A stretch of DNA of 64,000 nucleotides, taken from contig BDSL01000019.1 in assembly GCA_003116995.1 (NCBI GenBank), forward strand, positions 682,001 through 746,000, read 5' to 3'. Of this stretch, positions 33,133-43,426 are shown piece after piece. The notes under the pieces were generated by a model. That model had not been told where the DNA came from and ran no database searches. It saw only the letters and a program-made list of their open reading frames with translations. Made by a program: the position numbers and the translations under genes. The stretch comes from Yamagishiella unicocca (Eukaryota > Chlorophyta > Chlorophyceae > Chlamydomonadales > Volvocaceae). The stretch's first letter is position 1; each line of letters starts with the position of its first letter.

Positions 33133-35840
33133 ATGCTTCCAGCTGTCATCCTTTGCATCTTAACGCTTACTGGAGGAACCCTTTCGATTGAACTACCCGC
33201 GATACTGAAAAGCAGACCAGGCCTTGATGACTATGACTGGAAGAGACGGGTATCGGGGGTCGTCCCCAACCGCGAGGAGCTTATGGAAAAGCCGCGCGTC
33301 ATCTTCGGCTATCTCAGCGAGAAAGAATGGGCATTCATTGAATTTCTATGCTTTACGCATGCCAGCTGGCGATACGTGACTTCCATGGCGGAGGTGCGTG
33401 CCTGTCGCCCGACCGAGGGGTCACCGCCCTTAACACACCAACTAGGCTTTAATACTGCACATGATTGTCGTCCGGTCCCCTCCCTCAGCATCTCTCCATC
33501 CCATACCACCCCACCCCAACCCCTTCGACATGAGTAACTCCCACAAGAATCTGCAACCGCCAACTTGCACAACGCCGCCCCGAGCCTTGCCTCTTGCTGC
33601 GACGCAGCCAACTGGCTACCGCCTGGACTTGCTCGTGTTCGCGGAGCAGCGCTGGCTGCGCGAGGCCAGCTCCATCTGCACCGTCATCGACCTGGATGAC
33701 GTCCGCGCGCGGGGCTACGAGCAGCTGCTGCGGGCGGACCACGTGTCCACGTGCTGGGTTTTGCCCTACCCGCGCCCCCCCGCAGACGTGTGGCAGAACT
33801 ACCCCTTCGTCGCCAGCTACCACTATCTGGCGGATGACCGGGTCGGGGAGCTCATGACGACCACCTACGGGTACGCCATGAAGACCGGTGAGTACGACCT
33901 TGCTGTGGTGTCTTGAATGCGGCCCCTGACCGAACGATTCACGGGGATGGATATGGACAGGACCAGGGAGGGCCCTATGTCTGCAATAATGCTCATGCTC
34001 ATGCGCGAAGGTAGCTGCCGGGGCTGAGGTAATGACCGGAGGGATCCACGCATGGACGGCGATCCGTGTCGAGATATACACATGCTGCACAACCTGTCTT
34101 GCCTGGCAGGCTCGCGCCGTACCGGCAGCGCGGTACGGCAGCAAAACCGCAAGGGACAACGTTAACAACCAGGTTTTACGAAGCGTTACTTGGGTACCCA
34201 CGTGGCGTCCCGCCCTCCCTTCCTGCCCCTGCGCCGACAGACTTCGACTGCTTCATCACAGCGACGCTCATCCAGCACTTCCCGCTTCACTTCGAGGTGT
34301 GCCACTTCACTGCGCCGTCCTCGTGTCAAGCACCACCCTGTGTTGGCCGGCCCCATGGCGCACCCCTGCACCTGCAAACATACACACACACACACATCCT
34401 CCATTTATAAAACACACACATCCTCCACCTCCCCAGCCTCCATCAAAGGGGGGAGGTGGCCGCCGGCCGCACTTCTCGCCGCTCCAACCCTTCCTCCCCA
34501 TTTGACTACTCCGAAACCTGCTCCGAAACCCACCTCTCCTTCCGCGCAACCTCTTCCCCCCCCCTCAGGTGGGCTTCATGGACTACACCCCCCAGCCGGG
34601 CACTGCGGCGCAGCTGCAGCGGATCGCCGGAGGCCTGGGGCTGCGGCACCGCGGGCGGCACAACATAGGGCCCACGTGGTACGGCGACATGGCCACGGTA
34701 ATCGCGCTGGCCAACGCCTCCCTGCCGCTGGTGTACCACCTGCTGGACGAAGAGTTTCAGACACACGCGGACGGCAGCTGGCGGCAGAACTGGGCATCGG
34801 GGGAGGTGCGGCCAAGTGGAGTGGCGGGCAGGCGGCGGCGAGGTGGCTTCGGACTGGGCCCCTGGACAGCGAGGGGTCGCAAACGCCACCGAGCTGTGTG
34901 CAGTGCTCGTGCCATAGTGGGTACAGCAGTGAGGAGCGTTGCAACACGCGCTCGAAGTTTAGCTGCCGTGTGCCAGGGAGTGGTCCCCGGTCTGCTGCCG
35001 TGTTGCGCTTCACAAGCTGACGACGTGATGACGTTACGATGCGCGCTTTGCGACCCTCCTGCCTGGCGCATCGTCCTCCCTGCCCTAGGGCTGGCCTCTC
35101 TGGAGTAAGGACATGGCCGTCATGTACGCCCCAGACATCGTGCTGAACCACATGGTGGACAACTTTGATATCTCCCAGAGGTGCGGCACGGGCGGGAAGA
35201 GCGCGTAGCGCAGACAGGAGCCCATACCCTCCCGGTCATGAACCCGCTGACTGCATAGACCATAGGGCCCGTCAGGCGTGATGGGGGTCCACGTCATGCA
35301 GCGAGGATATCCCGGGGTGTCCATCCCTGGAGCACCGCTGCGCTCACTCGCCCTCACTCGGTCACGACACGTGTGGTGACCGTACATCATGTACTAACCT
35401 AACGCGTGTGCGCCACTGTGTGCAGGTACGACGTGCACGGCGACTCCGGGCGGTACACATTCACGCTGTACCACATCCACTGCCAGCACGGCGACGGCAA
35501 CTTCAGCAAGTTTGAGTTTTTCAAACACAAGTACCACGACAGGTGGGCCTTGCGCTTTACTCGGGCGTCACCTGGCCCATGGTGTGTCCTCACCGCCGTG
35601 CCCACCCGCTCACCTCACACGCCGCCGCACGTGCTGCTGCCGCCTGCTCCGAAACCCAGGGACATCACCACCGGCCTGGACTTCAACGTGGTGGGGGACT
35701 ACGCTCTGTGGTTGTCCGTGACAACGTGGCGCCACGTGATGGCGATGCAGGCGGGAGGGGGAGGGGCGATCGGTGGGGTCGGGCTCGGGGGAGAGGCGGT
35801 AGGAGGGGTTCCGGAGCATCTGTACGACAGGGAGCTGTAG
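33133..35840 (+). CDS. Secretory DUF7164-like protein (possible glycosyltransferase)
   Basis: Exons: 33133-33393, 33608-33887, 34241-34296, 34569-34805, 35089-35180, 35426-35542, 35660-35840; 407 residues. Residues 1-20 (LPAVILCILTLTGGTLS) form a signal peptide or short signal anchor. The body shows a series of motifs I associate with the algal DUF7164 family: TGYRLDLLVFAEQRW, the DxD-containing DFDCFITATL, GGLGLRHRGRHNIGPTWYGD, WSKDMAVMYAPDIVLNHMVD and YTFTLYHIHCQHGDGNFSKF. The family is uncharacterised. The DxD-like motif and the entry into the secretory pathway suggest a nucleotide-sugar-dependent transferase, which is inference only. The next gene but one, a GT61-like enzyme, points to the same compartment. 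A TGTAA at 36283-36287 could end the transcript. Confidence 0.7.
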
Positions 35841-36752
35841 CGGGCCAAGGTTGCGCAACGATAGGGGATGTCGGCTATTGCACTGTGACGTCATCTGGAA
35901 GGCAGGGCCGGCGTGGGCTGGACAGCGAGCGGGGTTTCGAGCGGAGGAAGTGAGGATGATCAGGTTGGTGTGAAGGGGATAAGGTACGCTTGCAACCTGG
36001 AGAGATTGGCTGGTACGGCGCTTTTGGATTTCGCATAGCTTAGCAAAGCTCGAAGGGCTCAGCAGCCTCGACTGGTGCCTGTCTTCCGTAAGATTGAAAC
36101 ACAAGAGGTGACATGTTAGCGCGAATATAGGGGGCAGCCCAGTGGCTGCCCCAGCTGTTGTGCCTTGCCGCATGTGCCCACGTGCCCACGACGAGCTGGG
36201 TCACGAGCATGAGGCCAAGGGTGGGAAGAAAGGCGCAACCACGGAGCTCCTGGTATGCATCGCCCTGAAAGGGCCCGAAAATTGTAAGGTGGGCCGGCGC
36301 GCACGCAAGCGTGTACGGGGAGGTTTCCTGTTTCCTTCGGCGGAACCAGAGCTCGGTAGAGCGCGGTTGGAGTACGAAGCCATTTAGGGTGTAAACGTAG
36401 GTGGCAAGTTGGTAGGAGCCCGTAGCATTGGATTGCTGCCCACGTGGCCGACAACATTCCATGCCCAGGCGGTTGGCGGCCCACATAAGCGGCCATTAGC
36501 GCTGGTGCCACGTAAAACGTTATACAACATTGATAGGCATGGCATTGCCGCAGAGGTAATGTAGTGGGAAGCTGGAACACACGCATTCGCAGTACGTCAG
36601 TTACTGGTTCCAAAGCGATCCGAATTTCCATATCTGGCGCTGGGCGCCAGAATACCTCTAGTTGGCAGGTAATTTCATTCCAAGAATTCAGTGCACAGAT
36701 AAGAGCTCACAGTGTCTATCCAAGACTGCAGCGTAGTTTCGAGCCGTCGGAA
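35841..36752. other. Intergenic region before the coiled-coil gene
   Basis: Contains two TGTAA signals (36283-36287, 36390-36394) fitting the 3' end of the DUF7164-like gene. The frame of the next gene stays open from an ATG at 36564, so part of this interval may be coding. Confidence 0.5.
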
Positions 36753-38761
36753 ATGGCGCTTGAGTGCGAGCCGGCAAGCAGCCCTACGGTCATGGATTCA
36801 CCCTCAACCAGCGCGGAGTACTCTCCAAGCAGCAATGGCAGCGTTATGGAGCGGCCCGCCGAGGGCAAAACTGCGAGCCGTAAGCCATCTTCTGGCGCTC
36901 CTGTCGTCGCTGCCCTTGGTGCCCTTGGCGTTTCCATTGTGGGTGGTCTTTTGGGAGGCCTTCTCAGACGAATGGGGAGGAAGAAACGGACTGCCGCGAA
37001 GCCAGTGGACGCCACGCCAATTGGGGCCCCAGCGGCAGCCTGCTCAACCGCCTCGCACGGCATCGCTTGCCATTCCGCGGCCCTGGGAGTCGACCTGTCG
37101 CCTTTTGGAAGCCCTGTTGGAAGCACGCCGGTGCGGCTTCCTCCCTCACAAAATCCGGAGAAGATGAGGAAGGCTGCACGTGCGGCGGAGCCGTGCAGCG
37201 ACACCGACGACCAGTGAGTCAACTGAAAAGCATTGTAAACATCACATTGCCGAGCCTACGATATTTACAGACTGAAGAGTGGCTGAGCAAGCTTTCCGCT
37301 CGTGGCTGGATGTGCTAATTTGCAATGGGGCTGCCTGTGCTGTGCGGCAACGGTCCGACAGGTCCGACAACGCCTCCGTGCGGGACCAGCGCCACAACCT
37401 GGTAGACGCATCGCAGCTTCAGAAGACCCTCAAGCAGATGCAGGAGATGGCTGATGAGAACCGCAAGCTGTCGGCCTTCCTGGCGGAGTACAAGGCGGAC
37501 GCTGAGAAGGTGCGTTAGATGCGCCCCAAGCGCGCACTGAGCGGTCGTTGCACAGTTTCTTGTCCACGAGTAGCTGAGTCAGTGAAGGGCTTCCTTTCCT
37601 CACCCTTCCCCCCCGGCCGCCCTGCTTTCACTCGATCCTCGCTTACATGTCCGCAGCTGTCGAAGCTGGAACAGGAGAATCTTTCGCTGCGTGACGTGAC
37701 GCGGCAGCTGGAGCTGGAGCTGCAGGACCTGAAGACCAACACCCTGCCGCGCACTGGCGCCGAACTGGAGGTGGGAAGCGCTGTCGGTTCTCCCTCCCCG
37801 CCTCAACCGCGCAAGCCGAGGCGGCGGATCGGCAAGCAGCAGACGATGCCGCGCGCGGCCCTAGCTGGCGATTCAGCTGGCAGCTTGACGCAGCTTGATA
37901 CGTTGCCGAAATACGCTTGGGGTTGGGGTTGGGATACGGACGCTGTTGGCTCGAGGGGAACGAGCGCGCGCGCCCTGGTGCAGCGCAACCGCTTCACTCT
38001 ATTCACCGTTTTTGGCGTTGCAGATGTTCAAGAGCGCCGTCCGCGTGTCCGCCGTCGCAAGGAGCGTGTGCAGCAACGACGACACCATCGGCCTGGGAAT
38101 CAGCACGGCCTCCATGGATGGAGTCATACCCGGTGGGTGGGTCGGCCGGGTGTCGAGGGATGGGCGCCCAAGGCGTGTGGTCTGGAGGTACCCCCTCGGA
38201 ACACGAAGTAGGCATCCACAACTTCGTAACCTCAGATCCTGGCACCGCGTCACAGGCTGCTGCGTCAAGTGCTCCTCGCCTCCGCTTTGACGCTTTTGCC
38301 GACTGCCCTGCTCCGATCCCTCGTCAACAGATGCCCGCGTTCGCCGCAACAACGTCTTCAAGCAGCTCCTGGCTACATTGCAGGGGACGTCTAGCCTGGG
38401 CACCTCGCAGCCTACAACTCCCCGCGCCGGCAGCAGCAGCGGCGGCGGCGCCAACGCGGGCAGCGTCGCGGGCAGCACGAGGCAGCGCAAGCAGCCGCGG
38501 CCCGAGGAGGCTGCAGTGATCGGGCAGGCGGTGTACCAGCTGGTGGGTGCGGGGGAGTGGGCGCAGGGTGAATGGGAATGGGTCGCGGTGGAGGGAAGTG
38601 CGCCTGCACCATGCCATGTCGGGCTTTGCAGCGTGCGCACTTGTAAATTGAGACTTTCTCGTGCCGGTTGACCTGCGCTGCCCGAATAGGATTCTAACAC
38701 CGTGCCCGTCCCCGTGCTTACACCTCTGCAGCTGGACCAGTTTGGCGGCCGCATGATATAG
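36753..38761 (+). CDS. Membrane-associated coiled-coil protein, unknown function
   Basis: Exons: 36753-37213, 37362-37509, 37657-37770, 38024-38132, 38331-38542, 38732-38761; 357 residues from this ATG. An in-frame ATG at 36564 would add 63 residues. Not recognised as a named family. The N-terminal ~45 residues are Ser-rich. A Gly-zipper-like hydrophobic segment (VVAALGALGVSIVGGLLGGL) follows, then RRMGRKKR, so the protein is probably anchored in a membrane with a basic stop. Exons 2 and 3 form a heptad coiled coil (LQKTLKQMQEMADENRKLSA; LSKLEQENLSLRDVTRQLEL). Exon 4 starts MFKSAVRVSAVARSVCSNDD, and the C-terminal part is Ser/Gly-rich and ends in a 9-residue exon. Each splice junction keeps phase, which supports the model; function remains open. 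Confidence 0.68.
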
Positions 38762-39336
38762 AGAGATGGAGGGCCGGTTGTGCCGGGACAAGATCACTTG
38801 TGAAGGCGAATAGGTGCCCCCAGGATTATGCAGCGATTTTACGCATACCGTGGATTGCTAACTCATGATCGCTTTGGCTAAGTATAATTGGAAGCATAAT
38901 TGCAGCAGGGCTTTTGCGTGCTAATCGCATTGCAGCGCCGGGATTAAGCCGCGGTCTTGCATTAGAGCGCTACCCGCTAGGCTCGTCCCACGGGCCACTT
39001 AAGAGTCAGCATAGGAGACGCGCAGTTTGCTCAGGGGTTAAGAGTGGTTTGCTTTGTGATCATTTGGCAGTTGTCCGCTTTCATCGGACTTCCAACATGC
39101 ATGGTCTTGGCGGGCTTGCATAAAGTTCTCGCTGCATCCCGATACTGTATAATATCTAAAGGATACTTACTTTGTAACACCCTACTTGATAAGAAGTGTC
39201 TAACTTGAGAAAGCATGTCTCAAAATGCCCAATAACGATCGAGTGCAAGGTCCATGCCGACAGCTGGATAGCCGCAAGGCAGTAACTACTGTTAAATAAA
39301 CAGCATATTGTTAAGTCAAGCAGATTACTGTTCCCA
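38762..39336. other. Intergenic region before GT61-like gene
   Basis: A 575-bp AT-richer stretch. TGTAA at 39173-39177 probably ends the coiled-coil transcript, leaving about 160 bp as promoter and 5' UTR for the GT61-like gene. Confidence 0.5.
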
Positions 39337-42300
39337 ATGGTGCGAAGGCGTGCCGCGCTTGCTTGGGCGCAGCTGGCAGTCATACTGCTAGCAGAGGTGG
39401 TACTACCGCCAGCAACAGCCGCGCCAGCAAAGCTCCAAGTTGCGGTTCCAGCCGATGAGCAACAGGACGCTGGCGGCATCGGCCGACGCGTCTTCGCGTC
39501 CGCGCTTGAGCGCGATGGGAACCGGACATTCCATCCGTCGTTTGGGCTCTTTCCCAAGGGCTGCAGATGGCGCACCGTCACTTCCGAGGACTCATCAGTT
39601 GTAGACTACCAATTCTGGGACTTCCAGGCCGAAGCCTGGACGGACGAGCGGCCAGCGGCCTGCGTGCCGACTACCTACCCTGCGCCCGGCCCTCCGGACT
39701 GGCGCTGGAACAACGACACCCCCCGCACGGAGGTGACCTGCCAGGCCTCCCACTGCGTCTACACCAACATGTACTATAACAGCGGCCGCTGGTATGCGTT
39801 GGTCGACGGCGACACATACATCCCGTCGTGGCGATTCAGCAGGAACCAAGAGGTGGTGCCCTTCCACGTCCTGGACGCCTCCGAGTTCATTGACTCGGTC
39901 AACTGGCGCGTGGTGCCAGGGGACACGATTCTGTTTGACTTCATCTTCTTCATTCACCCAACGGCCATTGGCCACTGGTGGGAGATGCTGGGGCCTCTGT
40001 ACAGGTGGGCTGCGCGGGACTGGCCACAGGGGAATCGGCGTGTTGCCGAGGGGCGGGGACGGGGAGGGACGGGGACAATGAAGCGGCCGACCAGTTGCGT
40101 AGGCGGGGTGACCCCCCCGTGATATCGGCCGTGCGGATGGGTATCTAACGACACACCGCCAGTGGGGGACGGAGGGGAGGAGGGAACACGAACACCAACT
40201 GGGAGTGTCGCAATTACTTTGGAGAGCGAGGGCGAGCCAGGACCCGGGGCAGGTGTTATCGTGCTGGGAATTTCCGATGCGTACGGTGAGGATGGTGTCT
40301 CCGGAGGCGGGGAAATCATTGTCCCGCTACCCTCCGTACCTCCGCTGCCCATCGGTTTGCAGCCAAGCCCGCCACGCAGACAGCCCACTTGAGACACAGA
40401 CAATCGTGCATCGTCCTCCCCCGACCAAGCAGCGCTTGCCCCTTCTTGCCTGCGCAATCCCTCATACCCCCCACCTGGCGTATCTTTGCCCGAGCTCCTC
40501 CTCCCCGCCCTGCCCGAGCCCCCACAGCATCCTCAAGACCATCAACTTCAAGCGCCCCTGCGACCAGTTCGTGCTGCTGCACCTGGGCCGCCAGCACATC
40601 CTGGAGTGGGTGCGGGCTATGATCGCCGTCACGTTGGGGGTGGGTCTTGACGAGGAGCTGCCGCCAGTGCTGCTGCAGGACGAGACGGACAACGCGTGGA
40701 ACCAGATTAGTAAGTGTACGGCTGCGGCGATGGCGGCGGTGGTTTGTGGACATGATTGTGTGCATCATGCTGAACGGGCGGGTACGTGGGGTAGTGCCCG
40801 CGGGGACGTGTTTCTTGGCTTGCCTCGTCCGCTTTCGAGGGAGCCCCGCAAGCAAACCCTCTTGCCCCGCGCGCTCCCTCCCCCCAAACACGCCCCCGCA
40901 GCCCAGCAGCTGTCAGGGTTTTCCCGGGATACGTGGTACGTGTTCGAGCGGGTGCTGATCGTCAAGGTGCGCCGGAGGGTGGGGGGCTGAGGGCGGGACA
41001 GGAAGGAGGGCTGAAGGGGGGTTGGAGACTGGAGGTTGGGGTGGTCTGCGGATGAGCCGGGGCTGCCATGATTGGGGGAAGGGGGGTGCCTCGTCCATGG
41101 CAATTACTCATGCATGCGTATTCCTGGCTCCAAATGCCTGTTCACTGTTATTGGTAGGTGCTTTGATGCGTATTGATCCAACAGGCGTAGCGGTAGGTAG
41201 CATCACCACACTACTGCCACAGTCCGTCCTCCTCGCTCTTCTGTTCCCTGCCCTCTCCATCCGCCGCCGCCGTGAACTGCCCTCGCCTCAAATCTCTCCC
41301 TCCCCCCCGGTCTTGTCGCCAACCCCCCGACAGGACCTGGCGACAGGCGGCGGGCGCACCTTCCTTAACTTTGATGACGCCCGCGAGTTCCGGGAGCTCA
41401 TCTACCGCCAGTATGGTGAGCGGGGGGTGGTGTGAAAACCGGTGACGAAAAACGACAAGATAGTGGGCGCATGGTCGGCGGACAGCGAGGATGTGGGCGC
41501 ATGCTGGAGCATGCTGAGCGGGGGGGGGGTGAAGGAACCCGAGAGGCAGTGGCTGACAGGGGGGGCAGGGAGGGTTTGACGGGGCACCCGTAGGTCGGTG
41601 CTTATGAGATGAGTATAACAGACGAGAAAATGTTTGGGGCACGATGGTTCCTTTCCTTTATTGCGACACAGCCGTCCACCAATCCTGATCCTGCGTCCTG
41701 TGCCTGGCTCCCGCAAAGCCCCACATCCCCCACGGCCCCCGCACCCAACCACCCAGCCCACCGCGCCTCTTGTCACCACGCCTCGTGTCACCAAATCTCT
41801 TCCACCACCCCCTGGTGTCGCTCCGCTCCTCGGCTGCCCGCGGCATGCCACTTCTGACCCCCGCCGCCTCCCGTCCTCGCCCTGCCCCCTCCCCGCAGGA
41901 CTGCCCCCTCCTGTTCCCCGGCCCCAGGTCCCCCGGGTCATCACCTTCCAACGCAAGAGAGCCAACCGCCGCATCGTCAACGAGCCGGAGTTCATCGACC
42001 TGCTCAGACAGTACGGCGAGCTCAAGGTAAGGTGTACGGCAGGCGGTCACGTGGGTGCATGTATGCGACCCCTGGCTCCGGCTCTGAGCCCCGCCCGGGG
42101 GGGAGGGCCGCGGGGAAACCCGGGTACCCAACCATAGGAGGGGGAATTGAGGAAAGCCGCTTGACTAGTAAGCCGTGTAGGAACCCTTTGGTACAAACGC
42201 TTGGGTATGCAACTAGACGTAGGAAGGGGGGAGGGGGCCAGGCCGCTGGGGGGGGGAACACACGGATGCAGATGGGCATTGCTTGGCTCGGGAAGGCAGC

Positions 42301-43426
42301 ATGGGGGGGCAGGCGGACCCTGGATGGTGGGTTGGGTTATGGCAGCACGCCTCCGCGCTGTTGCGCCGATGCTGGCAGAGAGCCCATGGGGCCCCGGCGC
42401 CTCGTGGGGGCAGGGTGACCTGGCGCGGTGGGTTGGCCAGCGCGCGTCGCGTCACTTGCGTGTACGGCGTCGTTGCTGCCGTGCAGATCGTCGAGTACAA
42501 CAGCAGCTCCTCGCTGTACGAGCAGCTGCTGCAGATGCGCGAGACCGGCGTGTATGTGTCCGTGCACACGTCCAACCTGGCGAACGCCCCGCTGCTGCAG
42601 CCGGGGTCGGCGGTGGTGGAGGTCATCCAGGTGGGGCGCAGCCTCCGAAACCTCCCTCTCTCCCCTGGGCTCGAGGATTATCCTTTAACCCCTCTCCCCG
42701 CCTTCCCTGATACCGTTCTTCGCTGCTTCGTTCTGCGCCTTCTTGGATAGGCCATCCTACCGTCATCGCAAGAGTTGTTTCTGACCGTGAGCAGTGTGTT
42801 GCGGCTCCCAGCCGCGGAACACACCGCCACCGCCACATGCCAGCCAAGCCTAACCCCCTTCCGCACGCCCCCCCGCCCCTCTCCACCGCCTCTGCTCTGC
42901 CCTCTCTTCCCCCCCCCCACAGCGCAACTGGATGTGGAACGGCCTGGACCGCTCCTTCCGCGACCAAACCCACATGATGCTGGACATCCACCACTACGCC
43001 TGGCGGGCCAAGTTCCTCAACCAAACAGTCTACCTCAACGAGCGCGACTTTTACAAGTGTGTATGCCGACACCGCAACAGCTGCGGCCAGCGTTACGGGA
43101 GCCCCAGTCACCCAACCCCTCTTGCCCGTCTGCTCGCCACCGAATCCGCTTCCCTCTACCGGCCCGTTCCCCTCATCCTCTGTCCCGAGCCCCGCTCTCA
43201 TGTTGCCCCGCCCCGGCCCGCCCCGCGCCGCGCACCCCCCCATCCCCACAGGGTCGGCCACTGGCCCGCGGGTCAGTGCGGCACCGAGGAGTGCGTGGAG
43301 GCGCACACCAACGTGGACGTCATCGTGGACCTGGACGAGTTCAAGGCGCTGCTGGACGAGCGACTGCCGTACGTGTGGCGCGGGGCGAGCGTGTCCGAGG
43401 CAGCTATCCCCTGGCCCGACTGGTAG
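39337..43426 (+). CDS. GT61-family-like glycosyltransferase, secretory pathway
   Basis: Exons: 39337-40004, 40528-40709, 40902-40966, 41334-41415, 41899-42026, 42487-42630, 42923-43056, 43252-43426; 525 residues. It begins with MVRRR plus a hydrophobic segment and an Ala-rich end (VVLPPATAAPA), a signal peptide or type II anchor. The C-terminal half follows the GT61 (DUF563) pattern: a strand and Arg-rich motif RVITFQRKRANRRIVNEPEF, LLRQYGELKIVEYNSSSS, YEQLLQMRETGVYVSVHTSN with LANAPLLQPGSAVVEVIQ, then WNGLDRSFRDQTHMMLDIHH. GT61 enzymes transfer xylose, arabinose or GlcNAc to glycans in ER or Golgi. The usual HGAGL core reads HTSNL here (His402 kept). Donor and acceptor are unknown. A role in wall or glycoprotein modification is inferred. 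Confidence 0.72.
41430..41518 (-). repeat. Intron repeat family B, copy 2
   Basis: Inverted counterpart of 5970-6053, inside GT61-gene intron 4. A family C piece follows at 41585-41645 in the same intron. Confidence 0.65.
41585..41645 (-). repeat. Intron repeat family C, copy 4 (short)
   Basis: Read on the minus strand it carries TTTTCTCGTCTGTTATACTC-like sequence, then AAGCACCGACCTACGGGTGC, matching the end of the 5281-5398 copy. Confidence 0.55.
42113..42225 (-). repeat. Intron repeat family C, copy 5
   Basis: Minus-strand blocks CGTTTGTACCAAAGGGTTCC and GGGTACCCGGGTTTCCC match the family core and end. It lies in GT61-gene intron 5. Confidence 0.55.
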
